Shown here piece by piece: positions 1-5,133 of a stretch of 5,133 nucleotides of DNA. The DNA is taken from assembly GCA_031274385.1 (NCBI GenBank), contig JAISQH010000354.1, forward strand, positions 1-5,133. The letters are read 5' to 3'. The position numbers and the translations under genes were made by a program. The notes beneath the pieces were generated by a model. The model was given only the letters and a program-made list of their open reading frames with translations. It was not told the DNA's origin and made no database searches. How positions within the stretch are numbered: the first letter of the stretch is position 1; the number at the start of each line of letters is the position of its first letter. This DNA is from Planctomycetaceae bacterium (lineage in GTDB: Bacteria; Planctomycetota; Planctomycetia; Pirellulales; Thermoguttaceae).

Positions 1-41
1 ATTGGATGAAAGAGATTTTACTCGATAATATCGATGATGTC

Positions 42-135
42 GTCGCTGCGCGACTTGTTGGTGGAGGAGGAACGCGATCCGGCGGTTGCGCTGCGCTACA
101 CCGCCGGTTATGCATAATCACGTCGCTAGCGCGAC
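42..135. repeat. Cluster of three GC-rich hairpins, probable interspersed repeat
   Basis: Three inverted repeats follow each other. GTCGC at 42-46 pairs with GCGAC at 50-54 around TGC. CCGGCGGT at 79-86 pairs with ACCGCCGG at 100-107, and a further GCG/CGC pair (88-90 with 94-96) sits inside the loop. GTCGC at 122-126 pairs with GCGAC at 131-135 around TAGC. The first and third hairpins share the same arms, so the element is framed by the same stem. A reading frame crosses it but looks like translated repeat. The likely interpretation is an intergenic repeat element present elsewhere in the genome; that copy number is inferred, not seen. Confidence 0.6.
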
Positions 136-259
136 TAAAATCGTTCCCCACAAAAAATGAAATAATTAGGATTTTTTCAAGTTTGCGCACAAAGATGCAC
201 AGAAAATCATCGTTGATTGGCATTTTCTTGGCGTTTTTGCACGCCAATTTGAATTGAAT
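136..259. other. A/T-rich spacer downstream of the large minus-strand gene
   Basis: Apart from the small hairpin at 228-247, nothing recognisable is present. The stretch is A/T-rich, carries no supported gene on either strand, and lies just past the stop codon of the 836-residue protein. Confidence 0.5.
228..247 (-). terminator. Weak hairpin past the end of the large gene, possible terminator
   Basis: TTGGCGT at 228-234 is the reverse complement of ACGCCAA at 241-247, leaving a 6-base loop. It sits 12 bases beyond the stop codon of the minus-strand gene. On the minus strand the stem is followed by GAAAATGCC, not a T-run, so it does not satisfy the intrinsic-terminator pattern. An alternative pairing with the GCCAAT at 215-220 (minus-strand sense) is also possible. 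It may instead only stabilise the transcript end. Confidence 0.25.
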
Positions 260-2770
260 TTAATTCTTGCCGTCAAGCAAGGAATTGTCTGTTGTTGCGG
301 TTTCTTCGGCAACCAGAGCCACCGCAAACCAACCTTTTTCAATCCGGCAATGTCCGGTCGTTAAATTGGTAAATCGCGGATCGTTTTTGAGAAACGGCGG
401 TCGCAATGACAAAGAACGGTTCGGAGGAAAAATTGTCGTGAAAGCAGTTCGTAATACCAGTTGACCACGTGACGCATTGATAAGATTGATCACAGGGTCA
501 CGCTTCAAAACAAGTTCGCCTTCGCTTGTCACCACCGGACGATAACAGACAATCACCTTGAAATGACGATAAATTTGCCGCTGAATCTTGAGCGAATCCA
601 ACGAAATCGAAATCTCAATACGCCCGTCAACAAAACGAACCGTAATCGGATTGTATTTTGCAAAAGCAATTTGAACCTCGTCATGTTCTCCCGGTTCCGC
701 AAATTGCGGTCGGTTGAATTTTTCCGCCGCCTCCCGCCGAATTTCACCAACCGTTGCGGCTTTCCCGTCAAAATTCAGTTTACCAAACAACATGTTGATC
801 ACCGATTCGTGAACTTTCAAATCGGCAAAAGAACCGGGCAATGTTTCCGGTGCCGGCGTGTTGCCGCTCAAAAAATCCTGACTCCGAATCGCCCACGAAC
901 TCAAAAGCCAATCCTCTTCCGTTCGCGCATCCTTCTTTTCAAGGAATAAATCAAAACGCTTCGATAACTCCTCCGATAATTCCCGATATTTTTCGTTAAA
1001 TTCCTTAAATCGGTTGTCCGCCTCACGATTCACCCGTTCACGTACCTGACGTGTGATTTTCTGCTGAGTTTCCGACCGGGCATCCGTTTGACGCGATTCG
1101 TATTGGTTCCGAACCGCGTTGCGAACCAAACCGGAAAGAAGCGGAATCCGATCAAAATCAGTTTGGAAATTCAATAATTCCAACCGGTTCTTGCGAACCT
1201 GAACATGACACGGCGCAAGAATAAAACCCGTTTCCGTCAATTCAATCTGCTTTTGAGCTTCATATTCGGCTTGTCCGCCGGTAAGAAGAGTTGTAATCGT
1301 GGCATTGGCTCGTGAAGTCGTTTTAACCGTTCCCGAAACATCCAGCGAAAGAAGAAGACGATCTTGCGCCGGAATAAAATTCATTTCAATATCCGTATCG
1401 GTTTGACGCCGCCCGAAAACCGGTTGTTCCTGAATCACATCGCGGAACATCGCCACTTCCGGCTGAGCCGGCGGTAGAAGATAATTGACCAAAACCTTTG
1501 AAATATAAACCTTCACATTAGGACCGCCGTACAATTCGCTTGTCAACAAACCGAGTTGGCGCAATGCGGGAGTTCGTGAAAACGAAAGCCGAGTTGCCAA
1601 ACGGAAAAGCGTTTCCATATCACTCATTCCGCCCGTCTCTTCAAACCGCTCCATGCCGCGAATCAGCGTCATCGGAGACTCCGTGTCCGCCGACCAATTC
1701 GCCAATTCTTCCTGCCACGCCCGAAGCGGTAAAACATTCAGATATTGACGCTGTTTCTCGGTCAACTTCGGATCATTCAGCCGGAACAAAACAACATTCG
1801 CCCGATCACAAAACGAAACAAGCATCGGAACCGGAATCGTTGAAACAATCGTCGAAACCCGACGATTCGGTTGGTGAAACATCTCTTGGCATGTTGACAA
1901 ATCCGTGAGAAATGACTGCGTGTCAAGATAATCACACCAAAGCGAACCGATTTTCTCCTCTTTATCTTCCGTATTATCCGTTCCGGTCTTTTTACCCAGA
2001 AAATAACTTTCAACAGCAAGCGTCAACTCTTTCAACCGTTGAACATCCGCAATCTTTTTCCCGAAATGCCGTGAAACCGGAAACGAAGCCGCCGCTTCGG
2101 CTTGAATTGCCGCTCCCCAAAGAATCTCACGCCGTTCCAATCCCAGCATGAGTTCTTCGAGTGCCGTATCCGTCGGAATCGTTGCCTGCGGCTCCGTTTG
2201 CAACGGCTCCGTTTTCAACGATTCCGCTTGCAGCGGTTCTGTTTGCAACGGATTCGTTTGTAAAGATTCCGCGATGTTTTTTGTTTTCCGGTTTTTTCGG
2301 ATGAAATCTAATTCAACGGTGGATTTTTCCAATTGTTTCAAATGCGACCAGGCTTGTGCCGAATCGTTCTGATTCATATAAAACAAGGTCGCTTCCAGAT
2401 GGAGCAGGGTTTTCTTTGCCCATTGAGCAAGTTCCGACATTTCGGGATCGCTCTGTTGGGCAATCGACCGAAGGTTTTCGGTGAAATGAACCGGATAAAA
2501 CTCGTATTTTGCCGTCTCAGAAAAATTAACACCCGTCGATGCCACACCGGGCAAATCCTGTTTAACCGGAGTTGATTTAATAGAAAACGGCGTGTTGACA
2601 GCCCGTTTAGACCATTTCTCAGCCGTTGCCTCTTGTGAGAAAAGCCGAGTGGTTGAAAGCAATATCAACAACAGAACAGTAAACAACACTGTCTGTTTTG
2701 TTTTCTTTATCTGCTTGGCGTGTTGATTCAATCTCACACAATAACCCGTTTTCTTTTTTTTGAGAGACAA
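260..2770 (-). CDS. Large exported protein of unknown function, planctomycete-like (836 aa)
   Basis: I do not recognise a named family. The N-terminus is Lys-rich, followed by a hydrophobic stretch at about residues 28-38 and a Ser-Gln-Glu-Ala context near 45-48, as in a signal peptide or anchor; the rest is soluble, so export is inferred. Residues 50-160 look helical. Residues 169-194 are a five-copy pentapeptide repeat (Leu-Gln-Thr-Glu-Pro type), probably a flexible linker. Residues 420-556 alternate in beta-strand fashion. Residues 557-621 are a very charged Arg/Glu/Gln helix, possibly coiled coil. Residues 680-836 form another beta-rich domain. No enzyme motif is visible. The start is uncertain: TTG at 2770 has no Shine-Dalgarno, lies in an A/T palindrome and gives a long n-region, while GTG at 2737 (residue 12) or TTG at 2731 would give a more typical signal peptide. 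It ends in TAA. The reading frame is intact for over 2.5 kb, so the coding call is strong although the function is unknown. Confidence 0.9.
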   Translation of the reverse strand: MSLKKKKTGYCVRLNQHAKQIKKTKQTVLFTVLLLILLSTTRLFSQEATAEKWSKRAVNTPFSIKSTPVKQDLPGVASTGVNFSETAKYEFYPVHFTENLRSIAQQSDPEMSELAQWAKKTLLHLEATLFYMNQNDSAQAWSHLKQLEKSTVELDFIRKNRKTKNIAESLQTNPLQTEPLQAESLKTEPLQTEPQATIPTDTALEELMLGLERREILWGAAIQAEAAASFPVSRHFGKKIADVQRLKELTLAVESYFLGKKTGTDNTEDKEEKIGSLWCDYLDTQSFLTDLSTCQEMFHQPNRRVSTIVSTIPVPMLVSFCDRANVVLFRLNDPKLTEKQRQYLNVLPLRAWQEELANWSADTESPMTLIRGMERFEETGGMSDMETLFRLATRLSFSRTPALRQLGLLTSELYGGPNVKVYISKVLVNYLLPPAQPEVAMFRDVIQEQPVFGRRQTDTDIEMNFIPAQDRLLLSLDVSGTVKTTSRANATITTLLTGGQAEYEAQKQIELTETGFILAPCHVQVRKNRLELLNFQTDFDRIPLLSGLVRNAVRNQYESRQTDARSETQQKITRQVRERVNREADNRFKEFNEKYRELSEELSKRFDLFLEKKDARTEEDWLLSSWAIRSQDFLSGNTPAPETLPGSFADLKVHESVINMLFGKLNFDGKAATVGEIRREAAEKFNRPQFAEPGEHDEVQIAFAKYNPITVRFVDGRIEISISLDSLKIQRQIYRHFKVIVCYRPVVTSEGELVLKRDPVINLINASRGQLVLRTAFTTIFPPNRSLSLRPPFLKNDPRFTNLTTGHCRIEKGWFAVALVAEETATTDNSLLDGKN
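2190..2264 (-). repeat. Five 15-base tandem repeats inside the large gene (LQTEP-type pentapeptide)
   Basis: Five in-frame, degenerate 15-base units encode residues about 170-194 with the pattern Leu-(Gln/Lys)-(Thr/Ala)-(Glu/Asn)-(Pro/Ser). A partial sixth unit begins at 2265. The repeat keeps the frame, so changes in copy number would only lengthen or shorten an acidic, proline-containing linker between the N-terminal helical region and the rest of the protein. Confidence 0.85.
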
Positions 2771-2779
2771 AAAAGAAAA
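2749..2779 (-). repeat. A/T-rich palindrome over the annotated TTG start
   Basis: On the plus strand the 11 bases 2749-2759 (TTTTCTTTTTT) pair with 2769-2779 (AAAAAAGAAAA), with a 9-base loop. In the transcript the TTG start at 2770-2768 would lie at the edge of the stem. Only one C-G pair is present, so the stem is weak. It is evidence against using that TTG as the start, or, less likely, a local control on translation. Confidence 0.5.
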
Positions 2780-2831
2780 AACAACGAAAGAGACGAAATG
2801 TTATTTCCGATCTTTTTCGTTCTGTTTCGTT

Positions 2832-2858
2832 CGTTTTGTTCGTTTTGTTCGTTTTGTT
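2832..2858. repeat. Three exact tandem copies of the 9-mer CGTTTTGTT
   Basis: CGTTTTGTT occurs at 2832-2840, 2841-2849 and 2850-2858, with a degenerate extra copy just before (TGTTTCGTT at about 2823-2831). On the minus strand it reads AACAAAACG, 60-90 bases upstream of the large gene. The spacing is not a multiple of the helical turn (9 rather than 10-11), so it may be a slippage product rather than a set of protein-binding sites. Confidence 0.8.
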
Positions 2859-2882
2859 TATTTCGATGCTTCGTCTGTTACG

Positions 2883-3008
2883 TCATTTCAAAAACATGCA
2901 ACCGAATAGTCGAATAGGGTAAGCATAGTTTCCTTTTTCGGCGATTTCGACGATAGAATTGAGAAATTCCTGTTGTTCGGATTTTGCAGGGTCTTCACAT
3001 CGAACCAT
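2883..3008 (-). other. Short 41-codon open frame, possible gene remnant
   Basis: An ATG at 3008, inside the large hairpin, opens a 41-codon frame ending in TGA. Outside the hairpin the peptide looks protein-like (for example KSEQQEFLNSIVEIAEKG, an amphipathic helix) and unlike repeat translation. No Shine-Dalgarno is visible, and the frame continues upstream through the repeats without a better start. It could be the 3' end of a gene displaced by insertion of the hairpin element, or chance. I do not recognise the peptide. Confidence 0.2.
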
Positions 3009-3057
3009 CACCGATTCAGGGCGACCCTTGCGGTCGCCCTGAATCGGTGATGGTTCG
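3001..3057. repeat. Perfect 26-bp inverted repeat with 5-base loop
   Basis: Bases 3001-3026 are the exact reverse complement of 3032-3057, leaving loop CTTGC at 3027-3031. The inner part, GGGCGACC and GGTCGCCC, is GC-rich. A stem this long with no mismatch is well beyond chance. No T-run follows on either strand, so it is not a normal intrinsic terminator. Most likely it is a palindromic interspersed repeat (REP- or MITE-like) lying between the two genes. Confidence 0.9.
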
Positions 3058-3080
3058 GGGCAACCGCAAGGGATTGCCCC
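3057..3080. repeat. Second hairpin abutting the large palindrome
   Basis: GGGGCAA at 3057-3063 pairs with TTGCCCC at 3074-3080; CC at 3064-3065 can pair with GG at 3071-3072 across a bulged A, with GCAAG as loop. It shares base 3057 with the 26-bp palindrome. The loop sequences CTTGC and GCAAG of the two hairpins are complementary, so they are probably two halves of one repeat unit. Confidence 0.8.
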
Positions 3081-3099
3081 TACAATCAAATCGAACAAT

Positions 3100-3123
3100 T
3101 ATTATAATCCCCAATTCCCAATT
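3100..3123. repeat. Short degenerate C-rich repeat (CCCAATT-like)
   Basis: Two adjacent units, CCCCAATT and CCCAATT, form a small pyrimidine-rich tract beside the hairpin pair. It resembles the C-rich tract seen on the minus strand near 4940-4963. Only two units are present, so this may be chance. Confidence 0.35.
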
Positions 3124-3190
3124 GTCTGAACAAGATTTTTCGGATTGATAAAATTGGCAGGATAATCTGTTGAGAATAACAGACTCTATC

Positions 3191-3230
3191 TCAATCACTG
3201 TTTTTCAACATGGAAAGGAAATCCTCCTCC
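3191..3230 (-). other. Strong Shine-Dalgarno-like site and 6-codon open frame after the protease stop
   Basis: On the minus strand GGAGGAGG (3230-3223) lies 12 bases past the protease stop codon, followed 11 bases later by ATG at 3211 and a frame of six codons ending in TGA at 3193-3191. It is the best ribosome-binding-like sequence in the window, yet neither main gene has one. It may be the broken start of a lost downstream gene, a tiny peptide, or chance. Confidence 0.25.
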
Positions 3231-3242
3231 AACACGGTGGTC

Positions 3243-4757
3243 TTATTTTAATGGGATTTCGGTGAAGTACAGTTTACCGTCTCGGAACAACTCGATTTCG
3301 ACGGTTCCTTTGGGCGTTCTGATATTAGACCAATTTTTGGCAATGTAACGCACATCGTTTTGTGAAGTGGTGACCCATTCATGGATTCCGACAATCACAT
3401 CGCCTGACATGATATTTGTTCTTGCCATGAGGCTTCCTTCACGAATTGCCTTCACAACAACACCGCCATGAGGACGTTCCGATAAATATTGGGCAACCAT
3501 CCGTTTGTATTCTTCTTCGGGCATGGGAGTGTAACTGAAGCCCAACGTTTCCCAAACAAAATCGTCCAGATTGTTTTTTTTCTGAACTGCCGTTTTAGGC
3601 GCGAAACCGGAATTGGCAGACTTGGGCATACCGTTTCGGGAATAGGAAGAACCACTTTGAGCAAATTGCTCTTTGTGCGGCGGTCCTAAAGAAACAGCCA
3701 GATCAAGCGTTTCCGAATTTCGCAAAATAGAAAAGGCAATGTCATCCCGATACTTAACATCAATCAAAGCGCGGGAAAAATCGAGTTTGTTTGAGATGTG
3801 GTATTGACCGATTCCTTTGATAATATCACCTTTTTCAATTCCGGCTTCGGCAGCCGGGCTATTGTTCTCAACCGATTCAACCACAACATTAAAACGGTTG
3901 CCTCTTGACAGAGAACTTGGCAAGGACGACGAATGATTGCTGTTTTCTATTTCTTCCTGATAAACTTTGAGACCGTGCGTGTTGGATTGTTCGGCGATTT
4001 CTGCGAGCAATTTAGCGGCAACATCGGTTACCTGATCAATAGGAATGGCAAACGCGATTCCTGCGGCACCTTGCCGGATGGCGGCATTGATTCCGATCAT
4101 TTCGCCGTCAACATTGATCAGCGGTCCTCCCGAATTACCCGGATTGATTTCGGTGTTCGTTTGAATGGCAACACGGTACACCAACGAATCATTCACATCC
4201 ACTTCCCGATCAATTCCGCTGATTCGGCCATCGGTCAATGAAAATGCGTATCCGTAAGGGTTGCCGATAGCAATACAACTTTCGCCCGGAATCAAATCAT
4301 GCGAACGACCCAACGTTATTGTTTTAAGTTGTTGGCGTGCATTGATTTTGATAATTGCCAAATCGGTATCCGTGTCTCTGGCAACAAGATTAGCGGTATA
4401 AACATTCCGGTCAAACGTTGTGACCTGAATTTTGCGAATCCCTTCGACAACATGGAAGTTCGTAACAATGTAACCCCGTTCATCAATGATAATTCCTGTT
4501 CCCATTCCGTTGTAAGATTTTCCGGCGTCTTTTGAAGAATTGTTTAATTCATCAACTTTATCACCTTGAATACAGACAACTGCTTCGCAATTCTGTTCGT
4601 AGGCTTTTGTTGCCCAGTTGCTTCGGGACTCGGAAGCGTCAACCGATACGGAATCCGTCAAATCCGGAATGATACCGTATGCTGCAAGAAAAACGACGAA
4701 AAGGAAGCAAATGATTCTTTTGAAAGAGCTTGCTTCGGTTGATCCGTTGAAAAACAT
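3243..4757 (-). CDS. HtrA/Deg-type trypsin-like serine protease with two PDZ-like domains
   Basis: This is a predicted extracytoplasmic ATP-independent protease of family S1C, which degrades or senses misfolded envelope proteins. Residues are numbered from a TTG at 4769; the coordinates given start at the ATG at residue 5, preferred because ATG is the stronger codon, though neither has a clear Shine-Dalgarno. A hydrophobic segment at 19-34 is a signal peptide or membrane anchor. The protease domain spans about 52-260 with the full triad: H106 in TNFHVVEG, D136 in DTDTDLAII, S213 in NPGNSGGPL. PDZ1 spans about 292-362, with SPAAEAGIEKGDII typical of HtrA but no clear Gly-Leu-Gly-Phe-like binding loop. 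PDZ2 spans about 407-508, starting with a Leu-Gly-Phe and a Glu-rich insertion. A Ser/Asn-rich linker (275-291) and a second linker (363-406) separate the domains. The length is within the usual range for two-PDZ HtrA proteins. It could correspond to DegP, DegQ or a planctomycete paralogue; I cannot choose, so no symbol is given. Confidence 0.95.
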   Translation of the reverse strand: MFFNGSTEASSFKRIICFLFVVFLAAYGIIPDLTDSVSVDASESRSNWATKAYEQNCEAVVCIQGDKVDELNNSSKDAGKSYNGMGTGIIIDERGYIVTNFHVVEGIRKIQVTTFDRNVYTANLVARDTDTDLAIIKINARQQLKTITLGRSHDLIPGESCIAIGNPYGYAFSLTDGRISGIDREVDVNDSLVYRVAIQTNTEINPGNSGGPLINVDGEMIGINAAIRQGAAGIAFAIPIDQVTDVAAKLLAEIAEQSNTHGLKVYQEEIENSNHSSSLPSSLSRGNRFNVVVESVENNSPAAEAGIEKGDIIKGIGQYHISNKLDFSRALIDVKYRDDIAFSILRNSETLDLAVSLGPPHKEQFAQSGSSYSRNGMPKSANSGFAPKTAVQKKNNLDDFVWETLGFSYTPMPEEEYKRMVAQYLSERPHGGVVVKAIREGSLMARTNIMSGDVIVGIHEWVTTSQNDVRYIAKNWSNIRTPKGTVEIELFRDGKLYFTEIPLK

Positions 4758-4802
4758 CGTATGCGGCAAAAGGGTAATGAATTCGGAGTAATCGGTATAA
4801 AC

Positions 4803-4829
4803 CGTATAAGCGTTGTTTTTTGACGTAAA
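4803..4829 (-). promoter_or_regulatory. Possible protease promoter
   Basis: On the minus strand TTTACG (4829-4824) and TATACG (4808-4803) are 15 bases apart and lie about 50 bases upstream of the ATG at 4757. Each matches four of the six sigma-70 consensus bases and the spacing is short, so this is a weak prediction. It is supported mostly by position and by the overlap with the inverted repeat at 4808-4837. Confidence 0.2.
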
Positions 4830-4837
4830 ACACGCTT
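4808..4837. promoter_or_regulatory. Imperfect inverted repeat upstream of the protease, possible operator
   Basis: AAGCGT at 4808-4813 and GTTTT at 4815-4819 are reverse complementary to AAAACACGCTT at 4827-4837, with one unpaired T (4814) and a 7-base centre. It lies 50-80 bases upstream of the protease ATG and overlaps the only promoter-like hexamers there. A dimeric repressor or activator site is one reading; an RNA hairpin in the leader is another. No T-run follows in the minus direction, so it is not a terminator for that strand. Confidence 0.4.
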
Positions 4838-4939
4838 ACTTTCACTTTTCGGCGTTTGAGAAGGAACTGCTTGAAAAGGAGTGAGGATGCCAGAATAATC
4901 GGCAAAGATTGCCTGTTTTAACGCCGGATTCGGAGTTTT

Positions 4940-4963
4940 GGGTTTGGGATTGGGGATGTGGGG
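4940..4963 (+). other. G-quadruplex-type motif
   Basis: Four G-runs (GGG, GGG, GGGG, GGGG) are separated by loops TTT, ATT and ATGT on the plus strand, meeting the usual G3+N1-7 pattern. It lies about 180 bases upstream of the protease start, on the strand that is template for minus-strand transcription. It may equally be a degenerate G-rich tandem tract. Confidence 0.6.
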
Positions 4964-5024
4964 TTCGTAGATTAATAGACCTTTTCTCTAATTTCCCTTG
5001 TTCCGTAAAAAGAAAATTTAACAC

Positions 5025-5064
5025 CCCCGAAGGGGCAAAATATCCTAGCGTAGGGCGTTGCCCT
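5025..5064. repeat. Double-hairpin repeat element
   Basis: CCCC (5025-5028) pairs with GGGG (5032-5035) around GAA, and AGGGC (5052-5056) pairs with GCCCT (5060-5064) around GTT, separated by a 16-base A/T-richer spacer containing CTAGCGTA. The layout resembles short paired-hairpin repeats that recur in planctomycete and Bacteroidetes intergenic DNA; this likeness is from memory. A long open frame crosses it on the minus strand but is most likely translated repeat. Confidence 0.6.
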
Positions 5065-5133
5065 TGTTCTACCCCACAATTTTTTTGAGACACGAACCAG
5101 ACAAACAATACAAGATAAACGAAAGAGCCATCA

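Larger units (their letters stand above)
2771..3242. other. 472-base gap between the protease and the large gene
   Basis: This gap holds, in minus-strand order, the Shine-Dalgarno-like site, a C-rich tract, the two touching hairpins, a possible 41-codon remnant, the 9-base tandem repeat and the right arm of the A/T palindrome. I see no convincing -35/-10 pair, so whether the large gene has its own promoter here is unresolved. Confidence 0.6.
4758..5133. other. Region upstream of the protease without a convincing gene
   Basis: This 376-base stretch holds the inverted repeat, the weak promoter, the G-rich motif and the double hairpin. Two overlapping 88-codon minus-strand frames cross it, but they run through repeats, one overlaps the protease gene, and neither resembles a protein. 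No gene reaches the right edge that I can support. Confidence 0.6.

Noticed and set aside
6..257. Plus-strand 83-codon frame at the left edge
   Set aside because: It runs through the three-hairpin repeat block and A/T-rich spacer; the peptide is Gly/Arg-rich and has no protein-like pattern or ribosome-binding site.
563..949. Plus-strand 128-codon frame opposite the large gene
   Set aside because: It is a shadow of the 836-residue minus-strand gene, with an Arg/Asn/Phe-rich composition typical of antisense frames.
1540..1908. Plus-strand 122-codon frame opposite the large gene
   Set aside because: It is antisense to a long intact frame and has low-complexity Ser/Pro composition without any motif.
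2832..2858. CRISPR-like array
   Set aside because: The 9-base units are directly adjacent without spacers and no cas gene is present.
3001..3057. Intrinsic terminator reading of the large palindrome
   Set aside because: No T-run follows the stem on either strand and it lies about 185 bases past the protease stop; a repeat element fits better.
3016..3198. Minus-strand 60-codon frame in the central gap
   Set aside because: Its second half is the translated palindrome and the first half has no protein-like signal or start context.
4639..4905. Minus-strand 88-codon frame overlapping the protease start
   Set aside because: It overlaps the 5' end of the well-supported protease gene in another frame and has no recognisable domain.
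4842..5108. Minus-strand 88-codon frame upstream of the protease
   Set aside because: It crosses the double hairpin and the G/C-rich tract; its peptide is what those repeats give when translated.

Overview
The window looks like a chromosomal segment from a host-associated or anaerobic member of the Planctomycetota (Pirellulales-type). This is an inference. It rests on the style of a large exported protein I can assign to no named family, on genes without clear Shine-Dalgarno sequences, on large repeat-filled intergenic gaps, and on hairpin-type interspersed repeats. No rRNA, tRNA, CRISPR array, transposase or phage gene was seen.

Both convincing genes lie on the minus strand, so the window reads right to left. 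First (about 4757 to 3243) is a membrane-anchored or secreted HtrA/Deg-type serine protease with an intact His-Asp-Ser triad (H106, D136, S213, numbered from an upstream TTG) and two C-terminal PDZ-like domains. After a 472-base gap comes a large exported protein of unknown function (2770 to 260). It has an N-terminal hydrophobic segment, a Leu-Gln-Thr-Glu-Pro pentapeptide repeat, a beta-rich middle, a long charged helical segment and a beta-rich C-terminal domain. The two share strand and a predicted extracytoplasmic location, so a link in envelope quality control is possible. The wide gap argues against a simple tight operon.

The non-coding parts are unusually structured. Bases 1-150 hold a cluster of three GC-rich hairpins. 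The central gap holds a perfect 26-bp inverted repeat with a 5-base loop, a second hairpin touching it, a 9-base tandem repeat and an A/T palindrome over the annotated start of the large protein. The right end (4758-5133) holds an inverted repeat close to the protease start, a G-quadruplex-type motif and a double hairpin. The hairpin clusters at the left edge, centre and right edge are of three different kinds and look like interspersed repeat families.

I find no clear previously undescribed multi-gene system. The most novel items are the uncharacterised large protein and the density of different palindromic elements around two genes.
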